Of a DNA stretch of 64,000 bases, positions 63,188-64,000 are shown one piece after another. Made by a program: the position numbers and the translations under genes. The stretch is from JAXHMB01 sp034521755. GTDB taxonomy: Bacteria; Bacteroidota; Rhodothermia; Balneolales; Balneolaceae. The notes under the pieces were generated by a model. It saw only the letters and a program-made list of their open reading frames with translations, ran no database searches and was not told the origin of the DNA. Within the stretch, counting starts at the first letter, position 1; each line of letters opens with the position of its first letter. The DNA lies in assembly GCA_034521755.1 (NCBI GenBank), contig JAXHMB010000004.1:496001-560000 (forward strand), written 5' to 3'.

Positions 63188-64000
63188 ATGAAACATTTCT
63201 TCAAAACATATAGCAAATATTTTCTTGCACTTAATGCTTGGGTGGGGTCGCATTGGCTTTGTTCATTCCGCTTCTGCGTGATTTCCATTTGGAGTCAGCG
63301 TTATTGGCGGCAATCATTGGCTGTTTCTGGGCAGGGATTTCGGCTTGTAGCACCATAGCAAGCGTACAGATATACACCGCGCACTGAATATTGCAGGTTA
63401 CTTGTACATATTCAGCATACCATTGCTTGTACATACAATTATAAGTGATTGCTTTAGCACCAGTGGGCTTGGGTTTTGGTTGCTTTTACCTTTGCCCAGT
63501 GTATTTTTTGGATTTTCTATTGGCCGAGCACTTCGTTACTGGAATATGCCATATCGAAGATTATGTATTGTCATAATATTGCTTGCCATTTCTATTGGGG
63601 GTCTGTTGATTGAAATTTTCAACTTGCCCCAGGTTTACTTTTTTAATCATGTTTGGGGTTACTGGCCGGGACCTATTTATGATGAATCCGTCCAGCTTAC
63701 CGGCAGCCTGTTCTATTTTCGTGGCCTGACTTTATTTTGGGTTTTGTTATTCTGGTTTCTTCCCAATTTTTTAAAAGACAGGCAAACTCAATGGATCGTA
63801 CTGTTTTCGGTAATCGCTATTGCCTTCAGCTATGTCTATTTAAGCGAAGCTGGTATTATTTCTCCTCGAACTTATTTGAAGCAACAGCTCAAGGGTCAAG
63901 TTGACACCGAGCATTTTGAGATCTATTACGATTCAAGCCAATATACAGATTATGAAATTCAGCTTATTGCCAGGGAGCATGAATTCCATTATCAACAAAT
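63188..64000 (+). pseudogene. Membrane protein with C-terminal peptidase-MA-like region, frameshifted, runs off the window
   Basis: The reading begins MKHFFKTYSKYFLALNAWVG. Removing one base from GGTGGGG near 63240-63246 restores VALALFIPLLRDFHLESALLAAIIGCFWAGI. A further break near 63380 connects to ALNIAGYLYIFSIPLLVHTIISDCFSTSGLGFWLLLPLPSVFFGFSIGRALRYWNMPYRR, four to five hydrophobic segments, and then to QGQVDTEHFEIYYDSSQYTDYEIQLIAREHEFHYQQ, which resembles the start of a peptidase-MA-like domain. The gene continues past 64000. The catalytic His motif would lie outside the window. Confidence 0.6.

Noticed and set aside
62956..63434. Minus-strand frames over the DoxX gene and the last membrane gene
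   Set aside because: They are antisense shadows. The plus strand reads a hydrophobic protein through two frames that explains the region better.
1..64000. tRNA, rRNA, riboswitch and CRISPR signals
   Set aside because: None of the sequence motifs (T-loop GGTTCRA with acceptor stem, rRNA conserved blocks, regular direct repeats) was seen on either strand.

Overview
The window looks like a chromosomal segment of a Balneolales/Rhodothermota-type member of the Bacteroidota group. This rests on gene content only: many exported beta-propeller and TonB-linked proteins, an HU-TM-SPOR protein, a VPS10-like protein, TTG-20-TAnnTTTG promoters, a DUF6090-type stub and IS200-like RAYT/REP units. No rRNA, tRNA or CRISPR array was found. 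Housekeeping genes (secG, mnmE, mrp, gcvT, ftsK) alternate with catabolic, envelope and accessory genes.

Layout. 1-7.3 kb: partial fatty-acid hydroxylase, sulfotransferase, two-domain VOC protein, DHA2 efflux pump, PLP decarboxylase and a serine-palmitoyltransferase-like oxoamine synthase, possibly a sphingo- or sulfonolipid neighbourhood. 7.3-12.3 kb: a DEAD-box-like protein whose ATPase motifs are degenerate, a CPBP protease, a YedK/HMCES homologue lacking its catalytic residues, MscS and SecG. 12.3-14.4 kb: a nest of inverted repeats followed by an AT-rich TerB-SAP-nuclease-like gene. 14.4-25.2 kb: MnmE, M20 amidohydrolase, a damaged POT transporter, hutU, a RAYT gene flanked by three REP units, MFS, DsrE-like, DUF456 and methyltransferase genes. 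25-40 kb: a large beta-propeller protein, two gene remnants, a broken amidohydrolase, hutH, twin TonB-plug lipoproteins, hutI, a TPR protein, a broken TonB-dependent receptor and hutG. Together hutU, hutH, hutI and hutG give the complete four-step histidine-to-glutamate route, spread over 20 kb as separate units. 40-52.5 kb: Mrp, gcvT, then a tightly packed envelope run comB-ftsK-lolA-flippase-barrel-HU-HU/SPOR-exbB-exbD-tonB. 52.7-64 kb: a four-module repeat protein, S9 peptidase, MscS with a cyclic-nucleotide-binding tail, secreted surface proteins, proline dehydrogenase, DoxX and a partial membrane protein.

At least nine genes carry reading-frame breaks. Most can be restored by removing one base from a short homopolymer, and they hit core genes such as gcvT, so many are probably sequencing or assembly errors rather than true pseudogenes. 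The genes most worth a second look are the two apparent pseudoenzymes (DEAD-box and HMCES), the TerB-SAP-nuclease gene, the solo TonB-plug lipoproteins, the HU-SPOR/ExbBD run and the RAYT/REP locus.
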